From an uncultured Eggerthellaceae bacterium (lineage in GTDB: Bacteria; Actinomycetota; Coriobacteriia; Coriobacteriales; Eggerthellaceae): a DNA stretch of 64,000 bases. Under the pieces are notes generated by a model. That model was given only the letters and a program-made list of their open reading frames with translations. It was not told the DNA's origin and did not search any database. Of this stretch, positions 8,292 through 16,615 are shown piece after piece (position 1 is the first letter of the stretch; the number at the start of each line of letters is the position of its first letter). The stretch lies in contig CAJURZ010000001.1 in assembly GCA_910588905.1 (NCBI GenBank), positions 53,769 to 117,768 on the forward strand, in the 5' to 3' direction. The position numbers were made by a program, and so were the translations under genes.

Positions 8292-9004
8292 CGTACATGG
8301 GAGCCGTTGAGAAAGCGCTCGTCCTGTGCTCAGGCGGCCTGGATTCCACCACGCTCCTTGCTCAGGTGGTGGAGCGTCTAGGGTCTCAGAATGTCATCGC
8401 GCTCTCCATCTCCTACGGGCAGAAGCATCTCCGGGAATTGGATGCTGCCCGTGCTGTATCGGACCACTACGGAGTAGAACTGCGGTCCTTGGACCTGGGA
8501 GCCATCTTCGCAGGAAGCCAGTGCTCGCTGCTGAGCCAGTCTGGGGCGGATATCCCTTCGGGCACCTATGCGGATCAGCAGGCGGAACAGGAAGGAACGC
8601 TCGTCAGCACCTACGTGCCCTTCCGCAACGGCCTCTTCCTAGCTGCGGCGGCCTCCATGGCGCTCTCTGCTGGTTGCTCAGCGGTCTACTACGGTGCCCA
8701 TCATGATGACTGGGCAGGCTCAGCCTATCCGGATTGCACTCCCTCCTTCGTGGATTCCATGGCTATCTCCATCGAAGAGGGAACGGAGGGTGAGCTGCGT
8801 CTGGAAGCGCCTTTCGTGGACTGGAGCAAGGCGGATATCGTGCGCCTCGGGATAGAGCTCAAGGTGCCCTTCCAGCTGACCTGGTCCTGCTATGAAGGGG
8901 GAGAGGCTCCTTGCGGTGTTTGCGCCACCTGCCTCGATCGCGCGGCCGCCTTCGCCGCCAACGGATCGGAAGACCCTGTATCAAGCAGAAGGGAAGGTAT
9001 ATAG
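8288..9004 (+). CDS. queC: 7-cyano-7-deazaguanine (preQ0) synthase
   Basis: QueC uses ATP and ammonia to turn carboxydeazaguanine into preQ0. The 238-residue protein begins with the pyrophosphatase loop LCSGGLDSTT (residues about 13-22) and ends with a zinc site in SCYEGGEAPCGVCATCLDR (four Cys), both typical. The ATG overlaps the queE stop (ATGA), and queF follows after one base. Confidence 0.95.
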   Translation: MTYMGAVEKALVLCSGGLDSTTLLAQVVERLGSQNVIALSISYGQKHLRELDAARAVSDHYGVELRSLDLGAIFAGSQCSLLSQSGADIPSGTYADQQAEQEGTLVSTYVPFRNGLFLAAAASMALSAGCSAVYYGAHHDDWAGSAYPDCTPSFVDSMAISIEEGTEGELRLEAPFVDWSKADIVRLGIELKVPFQLTWSCYEGGEAPCGVCATCLDRAAAFAANGSEDPVSSRREGI

Positions 9005-9005
9005 G

Positions 9006-9479
9006 ATGTCTGAGCTGACCTTGTTGGGGAACCAGAAGACGGAATACCCTGCTGATTACGATCCGGGGGTATTGGAGACCTTCGAGAACAAGCATCAGGA
9101 CAATGACTACTTCGTCAAGTTCAACTGCCCTGAATTCACCAGCCTCTGCCCCATAACCGGCCAACCTGATTTCGCCACCATCTACATCTCCTATGTGCCC
9201 GATGTGCGCATGGTGGAGTCGAAGAGCCTGAAGCTCTACCTGTTCAGCTTCCGCAACCATGGGGACTTCCATGAGGACTGCATCAACACCATCATGAAGG
9301 ACCTCATCGCGTTGATGGACCCGAAGTATATCGAGGTATGGGGAAAGTTCACGCCACGCGGGGGCATCTCCATCGATCCCTACTGCAATCACGGCCGACC
9401 CGGCACCCCCTGGGAGGCCGTGGCCTGGGAGCGGCTTTCTCAGCACGACCTCTATCCCGAGAAGGTGGATAACCGTTGA
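9006..9479 (+). CDS. queF: NADPH-dependent preQ0 reductase
   Basis: QueF reduces the nitrile of preQ0 to the amine preQ1, which is then inserted into tRNA. At about 157 residues this is the short, single-domain form. The catalytic Cys is in FTSLCPITGQPD and the NADPH motif is ESKSLKLYLFSFRNHGDFHE region (conserved Glu, Ser, Lys). I chose the ATG at 9006, just behind queC; a longer frame from 8892 would overlap queC by over 100 nt with no support. With queD, queE and queC this completes preQ1 synthesis apart from FolE; tgt, queA and queG are not in the window. Confidence 0.93.
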   Translation: MSELTLLGNQKTEYPADYDPGVLETFENKHQDNDYFVKFNCPEFTSLCPITGQPDFATIYISYVPDVRMVESKSLKLYLFSFRNHGDFHEDCINTIMKDLIALMDPKYIEVWGKFTPRGGISIDPYCNHGRPGTPWEAVAWERLSQHDLYPEKVDNR

Positions 9480-9507
9480 TGGTGCGCAGCTTGAGGGAGA
9501 GAGCGGT

Positions 9508-10143
9508 ATGACCCGCAAGCGCATCGGGGTCCTCAGCGATACCCACGGTCCCTTGCCTCAAGAGGCCTTCGACCTGTTCAGTGGCCAAGGAGAGGAGAGC
9601 AGGCTTCGTGAGCGCTGTGTGCGGTGCTGGGAGGTGGTCCATGATCAAGAGGGAGGTGTCTTGCTTTCGGAGGCTGACGGCACAGCCCTCACGGCACGAC
9701 CCTGCGACTTGATCCTGCATGCGGGGGACATAGGAGCGCAAAGCGCCCTGGATGAGCTCGGTGCCCTTGCTCCTACGGTGGCAGTGTTGGGCAATAACGA
9801 CCTTGCGTCCTACTGGTGCTCTGACGGTTCCGTGCGCGACCTTCGCAGCTTGACCTATGAAGGCGTGAGCATCGTCATGACCCACACTCCCGCTGACTTG
9901 CACCTTGCCCTGCATGGCCGACCGCCTTTGGTCCAGGCTGTGGTCTCAGATATGCCCCAGCTGGCTGTGCATGGTCATACCCATGTTCCGAAGGTGGAGC
10001 TTGATGGCAGCACGGTGGTGCTCTGCCCGGGTTCGCCTACCCGAGGGCGCAATGGCAGCGGCCATAACATGGCGCTCGTTGATATCGAAGACGGTCAGCT
10101 GCGCACTATCGCCATCATAGCCCGGGAGAAGATCGGCTCCTAG
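9508..10143 (+). CDS. YfcE/MJ0936-type metallophosphoesterase
   Basis: This 211-residue protein has the calcineurin-like two-metal site: SDTH at residues 10-13, HAGDIG near 71-76, GNND near 97, a lone His in MTHTP near 128 and GHTH near 156. YfcE-like enzymes hydrolyse phosphodiesters in vitro, but physiological substrates are mostly unknown. About 58 residues separate the first two metal motifs, some 30 more than is usual, because of an insert with two Cys (RERCVRCWE). It follows queF by 28 nt and may be cotranscribed, but no link to queuosine is known. It meets the nitroreductase gene tail to tail, 2 nt apart. Confidence 0.85.
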   Translation: MTRKRIGVLSDTHGPLPQEAFDLFSGQGEESRLRERCVRCWEVVHDQEGGVLLSEADGTALTARPCDLILHAGDIGAQSALDELGALAPTVAVLGNNDLASYWCSDGSVRDLRSLTYEGVSIVMTHTPADLHLALHGRPPLVQAVVSDMPQLAVHGHTHVPKVELDGSTVVLCPGSPTRGRNGSGHNMALVDIEDGQLRTIAIIAREKIGS

Positions 10144-10145
10144 GT

Positions 10146-10913
10146 TCAGGCCCACTGGAACGGGTGGGTTCCCGCACCTATCTCGAAGTGGCAGAGCGCT
10201 ATCCCCAGATCCATCTGCGTGAAGGCTCCCCGCTTGGTCTTCGCCTGTACGATAGGGGTTCCGTCATCGTCTTCTCCCTGGAGGTTGAAGGAGAACTTCT
10301 GCTGGTTGAGCGCTGTCGGCGCTAGCAGCGCAGCATCCACTCCCTGCTGGAACCACAGGGGCATCTCAGCGTAACCAGGGCAGATGGCCTCCACGGGCTT
10401 CGATCTATGGGGCTTGCCTGCCGTCTTCCCATAGCCCAAGGCCACCACCGCTGAGAGCTTCTGGCCTATATCCACGCGCGGCCCGCGGTTCGGCATCTTG
10501 TAGGTGCCGCCGACCCAACAGCTATTGAGCCCCAGGGCTTGGGCCAGCAGTACCAGCTTCTCTCCGTGGTAGCCCAGAAGCGAGTCGAGGTTCTTGTATT
10601 CAGGTCCCACCAAGGCCAAGTAGTTGCGCACCCCCAAGAACCCCACCATCCGTGATTTGAGGCTGGTGAATGCCTTGGGTTCATCCCGTACCAGCTGGAT
10701 ATCCAGCCCGCCTTCCTCGTTCACGGCCTCTATGGCGGCCTGCAGGGTGCGTGCTACCGTTTCCTCTAACGGCTTCTCGTCGTACTGGCGAACAGAATGG
10801 CGCTGTTCGATGGCCTCCAAGGGAGTGAGAGGGGTCTTCGGGATATCCGATCCGCCACGAGGAGTGCAGATGACCCTATCGAAGCCAACGGTGGTCTGAT
10901 CAGAGGAAGCCAT
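10146..10913 (-). CDS. Nitroreductase family protein
   Basis: The product (255 residues) opens with the FMN-binding segment RHSVRQYDEKPLE near residue 36 and has a later glycine-rich GLNSCWVGGTYK stretch that fits the nitroreductase fold. Such flavoproteins reduce nitro compounds, quinones or related substrates with NAD(P)H. I start at the ATG at 10913, which follows AAAGGA by 7 nt; the longer frame from 10955 lacks a ribosome-binding site. The second half (QGVDAALLAPTALNQQKFSF) matches the nitroreductase variant with the A-P-T-A-x-N-x-Q motif. The specific substrate cannot be deduced. Confidence 0.85.
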   Translation of the reverse strand: MASSDQTTVGFDRVICTPRGGSDIPKTPLTPLEAIEQRHSVRQYDEKPLEETVARTLQAAIEAVNEEGGLDIQLVRDEPKAFTSLKSRMVGFLGVRNYLALVGPEYKNLDSLLGYHGEKLVLLAQALGLNSCWVGGTYKMPNRGPRVDIGQKLSAVVALGYGKTAGKPHRSKPVEAICPGYAEMPLWFQQGVDAALLAPTALNQQKFSFNLQGEDDDGTPIVQAKTKRGAFTQMDLGIALCHFEIGAGTHPFQWA

Positions 10914-10991
10914 GGAACGTCCTTTCCTGGGAAGCATCTTTGATAAGCCTAGCATGAAGAGCGTCTCTGGAGGTCTTTAGTATCATGGGAT

Positions 10992-11489
10992 ATGAGCAGG
11001 AGAGCGAAGAAGGGAGAGCTGGTGGGAGATTTCGCAGAGAGGGTCTTCTCGGTCGTGGTGAAGATACCACGCGGCAAGGTTGCGAGCTATGGGCAGATCG
11101 GGCGCATCATCGGTGCTCCGCGCTCAGCCCGCTACGTGGGCTACGCCCTTCGCGCGAATCCCTCTCCGGGGCTGGAACCCGGAGACATCCCCTGTCATCG
11201 GGTGGTATTCAAAGATGGTTCCCTTGCCAAGGGCTTCGCCTTCGGTGGCCCTGGAGAGCAGCGCAGGATGCTGGAGGCAGAGGGCATCACCTTCAGCGAA
11301 GAGGGCAGGGTGCGCATGGAGGAGCATCTTTGGGACGGCAACCCCGCTGATGACCAAGGACTGCCCTCAGGCCCTCCGGCTGACTTCGACTGGGAAGCTG
11401 AGCTGGCAGAGCATCCTCTGCATCAGTGCGAGGAATGCACGCGCCCGCGGGCTGACTGCAGGCGTCAGTCGAGCTCATCCAAGGAATAG
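10992..11489 (+). CDS. Methylated-DNA cysteine methyltransferase-like protein with Cys-rich tail
   Basis: The first 105 residues are the MGMT catalytic domain: IPRGKVASYGQIGRIIGAP, the helix-turn-helix arginine in SARYVGYALRANP, and the reactive cysteine in IPCHRVV. Since the Cys is present, it is likely an active O6-alkylguanine repair protein and not an alkyltransferase-like (Trp) variant; the short form lacking the N-terminal domain also includes MGMT-like MGMT/ATL proteins. A tail of about 55 residues follows with CEECTRPRADC near the end, which is not part of the standard domain. The 3' end overlaps the convergent symporter gene by 25 nt. Confidence 0.82.
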   Translation: MSRRAKKGELVGDFAERVFSVVVKIPRGKVASYGQIGRIIGAPRSARYVGYALRANPSPGLEPGDIPCHRVVFKDGSLAKGFAFGGPGEQRRMLEAEGITFSEEGRVRMEEHLWDGNPADDQGLPSGPPADFDWEAELAEHPLHQCEECTRPRADCRRQSSSSKE

Positions 11490-12778
11490 GCATCCTTGCC
11501 CAAGCGGTATTCCTGGCCCTTTTCGCGCATCTTCATGTACTCAGCCGTAGCGGTGAATAGAACGTCTGAAGAGGAATTGAGCGCCGTTTCGCAGGAATCC
11601 TGGATCACGCCGATGATGAATCCGATGGCCACCACTTCCATGGCAACGGTGGTATCCATGCCGAAGAGCGAGCAAGCCAGCGGGATCAGGAGCAACGAGC
11701 CACCCGCAACGCCCGAAGCGCCGCAAGCGCTCACCGCTGCCAGCACGCAGAGGATGACCGCGGTCAGAGGGTCGATGGTGAGCCCAACGGTATGCACGGC
11801 AGCCATGGTCATGACCGTGATGGTGATGGCGGCACCTGCCATGTTGATGGTCGCGCCCAGGGGGATGCTCACGGAATAGTTGTCCTTGTCCAGCCCCAGC
11901 TTACGGCAGAGCTCCATGTTGATGGGGATATTCGCGGCAGAGCTGCGGGTGAAGAAGGCCGTGATGCCAGAATCCTTCAAGCAGCGCAGGACCAGCGGGT
12001 AGGGATTCTCCCGAGTGCAGGCGAACACCATGAGGGGGTTCGTGATCAGCGCGATGACCAGCATGACGCCTACTAGGAGCAGGATCAGCTGCCCGTACTC
12101 CACGAAGATGTCCAGGCCGCTTTGGGAAACGGAGGTGTAGACCAGGCCCATGATGCCGAAGGGAGCCAGGTTGATCACCCAGCGCACCACCGTGGAGACC
12201 GCATCCGCTATCCAGGTGAACACATCCTTCACGTTGTCAGAGGACCTGCGAAGGGCGATGCCCAGCACGATGGCCCAGGTGAGGATGCCGATGAAGTTAG
12301 CGTTCATGAGCGCATCCACCGGATTCGCCACGATGTTCATCACGATGGCCGAGAGCACCTCACCGATCCCGGAAGGGGATTCCTGGGTCACATCGTCGGC
12401 TACGGCCAGCGTCAGATCTATGGGGAAGAGGAAGCTGGCGATAACGGCTACCAGAGCGGCGATCAAGGTGCTCAGGATGTATAGCACGATGACCGTCTTC
12501 ATGCTGCCTGCGGCCTTCGCATTCATGAGAGCGCTGATGACCAGGAAGAATACCAGGATGGGAGCCACGGCGCGCAGAGCGGAGACGAAGAGCGTACCCA
12601 GCAATGATATGACCTCGCCGATGCCCAGTGCCCACTCAGGGCCATCCTGGGGGATGACCAGGGCCAGGATCACGCCGATCACCAAGCCCACGATGATCTT
12701 CTTGATGAGGCTCACCTTGTTGTAAGCACTGATGATGGGGTGCTTCGGTTTCGCAGTCTGCTCTTGCTTCTCGTCCAT
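11465..12778 (-). CDS. sstT: SstT-type serine/threonine:sodium symporter (dicarboxylate/amino acid:cation symporter family)
   Basis: This 437-residue membrane protein has about eight hydrophobic segments plus re-entrant loops. Family features are the SSAANIPINMELCRKLGL segment, the substrate/sodium loop GATINMAGAAITITVM and the Ala/Gly-rich ASGVAGGSLLLIPLA loop, which fit SstT better than glutamate or C4-dicarboxylate carriers. It would import serine and threonine with sodium. The ATG at 12778 follows GAGG by 8 nt and gives a short charged N-terminus (MDEKQEQ) before the first membrane segment. A longer frame to 12943 reads through the tRNA-Leu gene and is rejected. Confidence 0.88.
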   Translation of the reverse strand: MDEKQEQTAKPKHPIISAYNKVSLIKKIIVGLVIGVILALVIPQDGPEWALGIGEVISLLGTLFVSALRAVAPILVFFLVISALMNAKAAGSMKTVIVLYILSTLIAALVAVIASFLFPIDLTLAVADDVTQESPSGIGEVLSAIVMNIVANPVDALMNANFIGILTWAIVLGIALRRSSDNVKDVFTWIADAVSTVVRWVINLAPFGIMGLVYTSVSQSGLDIFVEYGQLILLLVGVMLVIALITNPLMVFACTRENPYPLVLRCLKDSGITAFFTRSSAANIPINMELCRKLGLDKDNYSVSIPLGATINMAGAAITITVMTMAAVHTVGLTIDPLTAVILCVLAAVSACGASGVAGGSLLLIPLACSLFGMDTTVAMEVVAIGFIIGVIQDSCETALNSSSDVLFTATAEYMKMREKGQEYRLGKDAYSLDELD

Positions 12779-12811
12779 GACCTTATCCTCGTTCACGACG
12801 TCGATCGGATA

Positions 12812-12897
12812 TGGTGCGGGCGAAAGGACTTGAACCTTCACGGGTTGTGCCCACCAGAACCTAAATCTGGCGCGTCTGCCAATTCCGCCACGCCCGC
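12812..12897 (-). tRNA. tRNA-Leu (anticodon TAG)
   Basis: Read on the minus strand, the acceptor GCGGGCG pairs with CGCCCGC, the anticodon loop TTTAGGT inside CCAGA/TCTGG gives anticodon TAG (Leu, CTA codons), a long variable arm (class II) follows, the T arm is GGTTCAAGTCC, and CCA is encoded. It lies 33 nt upstream of the sstT start. Confidence 0.96.
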
Positions 12898-13009
12898 ACA
12901 CCAACTGTTCGCCCCGTAAGCGCACAAGGGGCAACGAGCGCATATGTTACCATACGGAACCATTGCACAGAGAACCATTGGAACCTAACGGATCGAAGGG
13001 AAGACCCAC

Positions 13010-14344
13010 GTGGAAGCAAAGATCGAAAAGCTCGAAGACAGCAAGGTCAAAGCGGTCGTCACCGCAGAGGCCAAGGAAGTAGATAGTTACGTCGGCAAGA
13101 CGTACAAGGACCTTGCGCGTCAGTACTCCTTCCCGGGGTTCCGCAAGGGCAAGGCCCCTCGTCCTGTCATTGATAACGCCGTCGGGCGTGAATCCGTCCT
13201 GGCCGCCGCTACGGAGGACCTGGTCAATGGCTTGTATCCCCAGGTCGTCGAAGAGCAGGGCCTCTTCCCGGTGGCATCTCCGGATTTCGGTGACATCGAT
13301 CCTGTCAAGCCCGGTGAGCCCTTCACCTTCGAGGTGACCATCACCGTGAAGCCGGAGCTGGAGCTCTCCTCCTATGATCCGGTAGAGGTGGAGATCCCCT
13401 TCGAGAAGGCCACGGAGAAGGAGATAGATTCTCAGGTCGATGCACTGCGGAACCATTACAAGTCCTACGAGAACGCTCCTGCGGCCACGAAGCTCACGGC
13501 AGACCGCGCTGCTGACCTGACCATCAAGGCCACCAAAGAGGATGGCGAAGAGGTAGGCTCGCTTACCAGCGAATCCCTGCTCTACAACCTGGGCACCGGC
13601 CTGTATGCTGAGGCCCTGGACAAGGAGCTCGAAGGGATCAAGAAGGGCGAGAACCGCACCTTCACCGTGGATGTCCCCGAGGATGAATCCGCTATGCTCA
13701 TGGCAGACCTAGCAGGTCAGAAGATCTCCTTCGACGTCACCTGCAATGTGGTGAAGACCGAGCAGGTGCCCGAGCTGACCGACGAGTGGGCGAAGGAGAC
13801 CCTCGGCTTCGACACGGTGGCTTCCATGCGCGAAGAGATCGCCTCTTCCCTGGAGCAGCAGAAGGCTACGATCATCCCCCAGATCAAGGAGAATGGTTGT
13901 GCGCTCCAGCTGATCGAGCGGGTGCAGGGTGAGGTTCCCGCTGCCATGGTAGAGCAGACCGAATCAGAGCTACTGCAGGACTTCTTCGGTCAGCTGCAGC
14001 GGGCGGGCATGAGCTTCGATAACTACCTCATGCAGCAGGGCATTGATAATACAGAGTTCAAGGAAGATGTGAAGCGCCAGGCCCAGGACGAGGCCAAGCG
14101 CGAGTTGGCTCTGGACGCCTGGGCGCGTCATGGGGGCATCCAGGCAACGGATGAGGACATCACGCTAGAGTTCGAGCGTGCGGGCGTGGAAGACCCGAAG
14201 AAGCTGGAGCGCGAGTGGCGCGCAAGCGGTCGGCTCTATCTGATCCGCGAGGGCATCATCCGTTCCAAGGCCATGGAGGACGTGCTCAGCACGGCGAAGG
14301 TGACCGAGGTGGACTTCGCTGAGCGCGAGGAAGCGAACGAGTAG
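13010..14344 (+). CDS. tig: Trigger factor
   Basis: Trigger factor is the ribosome-bound chaperone and peptidyl-prolyl isomerase that receives nascent chains. The 444-residue protein has the N-terminal ribosome-binding signature GFRKGKAPRPVID near residues 44-56, a central FKBP-like domain and the C-terminal chaperone arms (QLQRAGMSFDNYLMQQG). The start is a GTG at 13010 with GAAGGGAAG upstream. The order tig-clpP-clpX is common in Bacteria and links folding with proteolysis. The run between tig and clpP carries a large inverted repeat. Confidence 0.96.
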   Translation: MEAKIEKLEDSKVKAVVTAEAKEVDSYVGKTYKDLARQYSFPGFRKGKAPRPVIDNAVGRESVLAAATEDLVNGLYPQVVEEQGLFPVASPDFGDIDPVKPGEPFTFEVTITVKPELELSSYDPVEVEIPFEKATEKEIDSQVDALRNHYKSYENAPAATKLTADRAADLTIKATKEDGEEVGSLTSESLLYNLGTGLYAEALDKELEGIKKGENRTFTVDVPEDESAMLMADLAGQKISFDVTCNVVKTEQVPELTDEWAKETLGFDTVASMREEIASSLEQQKATIIPQIKENGCALQLIERVQGEVPAAMVEQTESELLQDFFGQLQRAGMSFDNYLMQQGIDNTEFKEDVKRQAQDEAKRELALDAWARHGGIQATDEDITLEFERAGVEDPKKLEREWRASGRLYLIREGIIRSKAMEDVLSTAKVTEVDFAEREEANE

Positions 14345-14401
14345 GCGGATAGACAGCCCTTCCGGTTCTGCTCTCCCATCCAGCCCATAGCTGACCTCTT
14401 G

Positions 14402-14444
14402 CATTGACCCAGTGTGCCTTTGATATGGATACGCTGGGTCAATG
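14402..14444. terminator. Large inverted repeat between tig and clpP
   Basis: CATTGACCCAG (14402-14412) and CTGGGTCAATG (14434-14444) are perfect arms; inward pairing adds a few more bp with wobbles, leaving a loop of about 14 nt. There is no T run. It abuts the probable clpP -35 element, so it could be either a tig terminator or an operator for clpP. Confidence 0.55.
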
Positions 14445-14473
14445 TTGCAATAACGGAACATCTGTATCATAGT
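14445..14473 (+). promoter_or_regulatory. Possible clpP promoter
   Basis: TTGCAA (14445-14450) and CATAGT (14468-14473) are 17 nt apart. The -10 match is weak. The element begins at the last base of the inverted repeat. Confidence 0.35.
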
Positions 14474-14526
14474 GTCAATCAAAAGGAAAAGGGCGCTTCG
14501 GGCGTCCCTGTCGAAAGCGAGGAATC

Positions 14527-15129
14527 ATGGGCATCGAAGTTGCGAGGAACGCATTGATCCCCTACGTCATCGAGCAGTCACCGCGCGGAGAGCGCAGCTA
14601 TGACATCTACTCACGGCTCCTGAACGATCGCATCATCTTCCTGGGTGAGCAGATAGATGATCATGTGGCGAATTCCGTGGTGGCGCAGCTGCTGCATCTT
14701 GAGAGCTCTGACCCAGAGAAGGACATCTCTCTCTACATCAACTCACCGGGTGGTTCCGTCACCGCAGGTCTGGGCATCCTCGACACCATGAACTTCATCA
14801 AGTGCGATGTCTCCACCATCTGCATCGGGGAATGCGCCTCCATGGCTGCAGTGCTGCTGTCTTCAGGCGCCAAGGGTAAGCGCTATTGCCTGCCGAATTC
14901 CATGGTGCTGATCCATCAACCTCTGGGTGGTGCCCAGGGCCAGCAGACCGAGATAGCCATCGTTGCTGATTTCATGCTGAAGACCCGCAAGCAGCTGAAC
15001 AAGATCCTGGCTGACAACACCGGTCAGAGCATCGAGACCATCCAAGCAGACACCGAGCGTGACAATTACATGACCGCTGAGCAGGCCAAGGACTATGGCC
15101 TGGTGGATGAGATCATCACCCATCATTAA
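14527..15129 (+). CDS. clpP: ATP-dependent Clp protease proteolytic subunit
   Basis: ClpP forms the two-ring serine protease chamber fed by ClpX or ClpC. The 200-residue protein shows the catalytic Ser in GECASMAAVLL near residue 103, the His in MVLIHQPLGGAQGQ near 128, and the third residue (Asp) in the QADTERDNYMTAEQAKDYGLVDEI region. GAGGA is 5 nt before the ATG. Only one clpP is found here, whereas many Actinobacteria have adjacent paralogues. It is followed by clpX after 42 nt. Confidence 0.97.
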   Translation: MGIEVARNALIPYVIEQSPRGERSYDIYSRLLNDRIIFLGEQIDDHVANSVVAQLLHLESSDPEKDISLYINSPGGSVTAGLGILDTMNFIKCDVSTICIGECASMAAVLLSSGAKGKRYCLPNSMVLIHQPLGGAQGQQTEIAIVADFMLKTRKQLNKILADNTGQSIETIQADTERDNYMTAEQAKDYGLVDEIITHH

Positions 15130-15171
15130 ACCATCCGTCCCTGACCGCGCCCGCTTACCTTAGAGAGAGCT

Positions 15172-16569
15172 ATGACAGAAGAGAATAGGAACACTCCCGC
15201 AGATGTGCATTGCGCCTTCTGCGGGAAACCGGCCAGCTTGGCCAACTCCATGATCCAAGGCCCCAACGAGATATTCATCTGCGATCAGTGCATCACCGTG
15301 TGCGCTGACGCCCTCATGCATGAGATGATGATGGCGAATCGGACGGAAGGCTTCGACCGGTCTGGGTCGGAGATGTCGCCGTCTCCCTGGCCCTATGAGG
15401 TGACGCCGGGGGATTTCTCGGACATCGAAGATGGCGAAGGGTCGGACGGCCTTCTGTCTGGGCTGGAAGAGCTGCCCACGCCCCACCAGATCCATGCGGC
15501 TCTCTCCGAGCACGTCGTAGGCCAAGAGGCTGCCAAGCGTGCCCTGTCCGTGGCGGTCTACAATCACTACAAGCGCATCGCCATGGGGGATTCGGCTGAG
15601 GCTGAAGAGGAAGCGCCTGCGGATGAGGTGGAGATAGACAAGAGCAACATCATGCTCTTGGGTCCCACTGGCTCCGGTAAGACCCTCTTGGCTCAAACGC
15701 TGGCGCGCACCCTCAAGGTCCCCTTCGCCATAGCTGATGCCACCACGCTGACCGAGGCTGGCTATGTGGGCGAAGATGTAGAGAACATCCTGCTGAAGCT
15801 CATCACCGCCGCAGATTTCGATATCGCAAAGGCAGAGATCGGCATCATCTACATAGACGAGATAGACAAGATAGCCCGCAAGGCGGAGAACCTCTCCATC
15901 ACGCGGGATGTCTCAGGTGAGGGGGTCCAGCAAGCGCTCCTGAAGATCGTGGAGGGCTGTGAGGCCAGCGTGCCGCCCCAGGGGGGACGCAAGCACCCTG
16001 AGCAAGAGCTGCTCCATATAGACACGAAGAACATCCTCTTCATCCTGGGCGGCGCCTTCGTGGGGCTCCCTGAGATCATCGGCCAGCGGGTAGGGAAGAG
16101 CGGACTGGGCTTCGCCTCCCAGATCCCGGAGACGAAGAAGCAGGCTGATGCCGAGCTTCTAGCCCAGGTGCTGCCAGAAGACCTCAACAAGTACGGCATG
16201 ATCCCCGAATTCGTTGGGCGCATCCCGGTCATCACCTCTTTGGATGAGCTCACTGAGGAAGACCTCGTACGCATCTTGGTGGAGCCCAAGAATGCGCTCA
16301 TCAAGCAATACACCAAGATGTTCGCCTATGAGGACGCTCAGCTCGTGGTAGAGGACGAGGCACTGACGGCCATCGCCCACGAGGCGGCCGAACATGGTAC
16401 CGGCGCTCGTGGCCTGCGCTCCATCTGCGAGCGCATCCTGATGGACGTCATGTATGACTTGCCGGAGACCAAAGGCCCTGCGCAGGTGACGATCCGTGCC
16501 ACTGATATCACCGGCGAGACCACCCCTGAGGTGAAGAAGCTGCAGAAGAAGACGCGCCAAAGCGCATGA
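15172..16569 (+). CDS. clpX: ATP-dependent Clp protease ATP-binding subunit ClpX
   Basis: ClpX is the AAA+ unfoldase that delivers substrates to ClpP. The 465-residue product begins with the zinc-binding dimerisation domain (CAFCGK near residue 14, CDQC near 37), has Walker A GPTGSGKT near 164, Walker B IIYIDEIDKIA near 226 and sensor II toward the C-terminus (GARGLRSICERILMDVMYD). A linker of about 60 acidic residues between the zinc and AAA+ domains is longer than in Escherichia coli. The gene lies directly behind clpP. Confidence 0.96.
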   Translation: MTEENRNTPADVHCAFCGKPASLANSMIQGPNEIFICDQCITVCADALMHEMMMANRTEGFDRSGSEMSPSPWPYEVTPGDFSDIEDGEGSDGLLSGLEELPTPHQIHAALSEHVVGQEAAKRALSVAVYNHYKRIAMGDSAEAEEEAPADEVEIDKSNIMLLGPTGSGKTLLAQTLARTLKVPFAIADATTLTEAGYVGEDVENILLKLITAADFDIAKAEIGIIYIDEIDKIARKAENLSITRDVSGEGVQQALLKIVEGCEASVPPQGGRKHPEQELLHIDTKNILFILGGAFVGLPEIIGQRVGKSGLGFASQIPETKKQADAELLAQVLPEDLNKYGMIPEFVGRIPVITSLDELTEEDLVRILVEPKNALIKQYTKMFAYEDAQLVVEDEALTAIAHEAAEHGTGARGLRSICERILMDVMYDLPETKGPAQVTIRATDITGETTPEVKKLQKKTRQSA

Positions 16570-16615
16570 GGACCGGCTGGGGCAGCCTAGCTCGAAGAGA
16601 GGGGAAGAGCGGTAG

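Noticed and set aside
12779..12943. N-terminal extension of the symporter
   Set aside because: It reads through the tRNA-Leu gene; the ATG at 12778 has a proper ribosome-binding site.
16570..16615. T-box leaders before valS, thrS, ilvB, leuA or serC
   Set aside because: The gaps are 10-96 nt and lack the T-box sequence and specifier stem.
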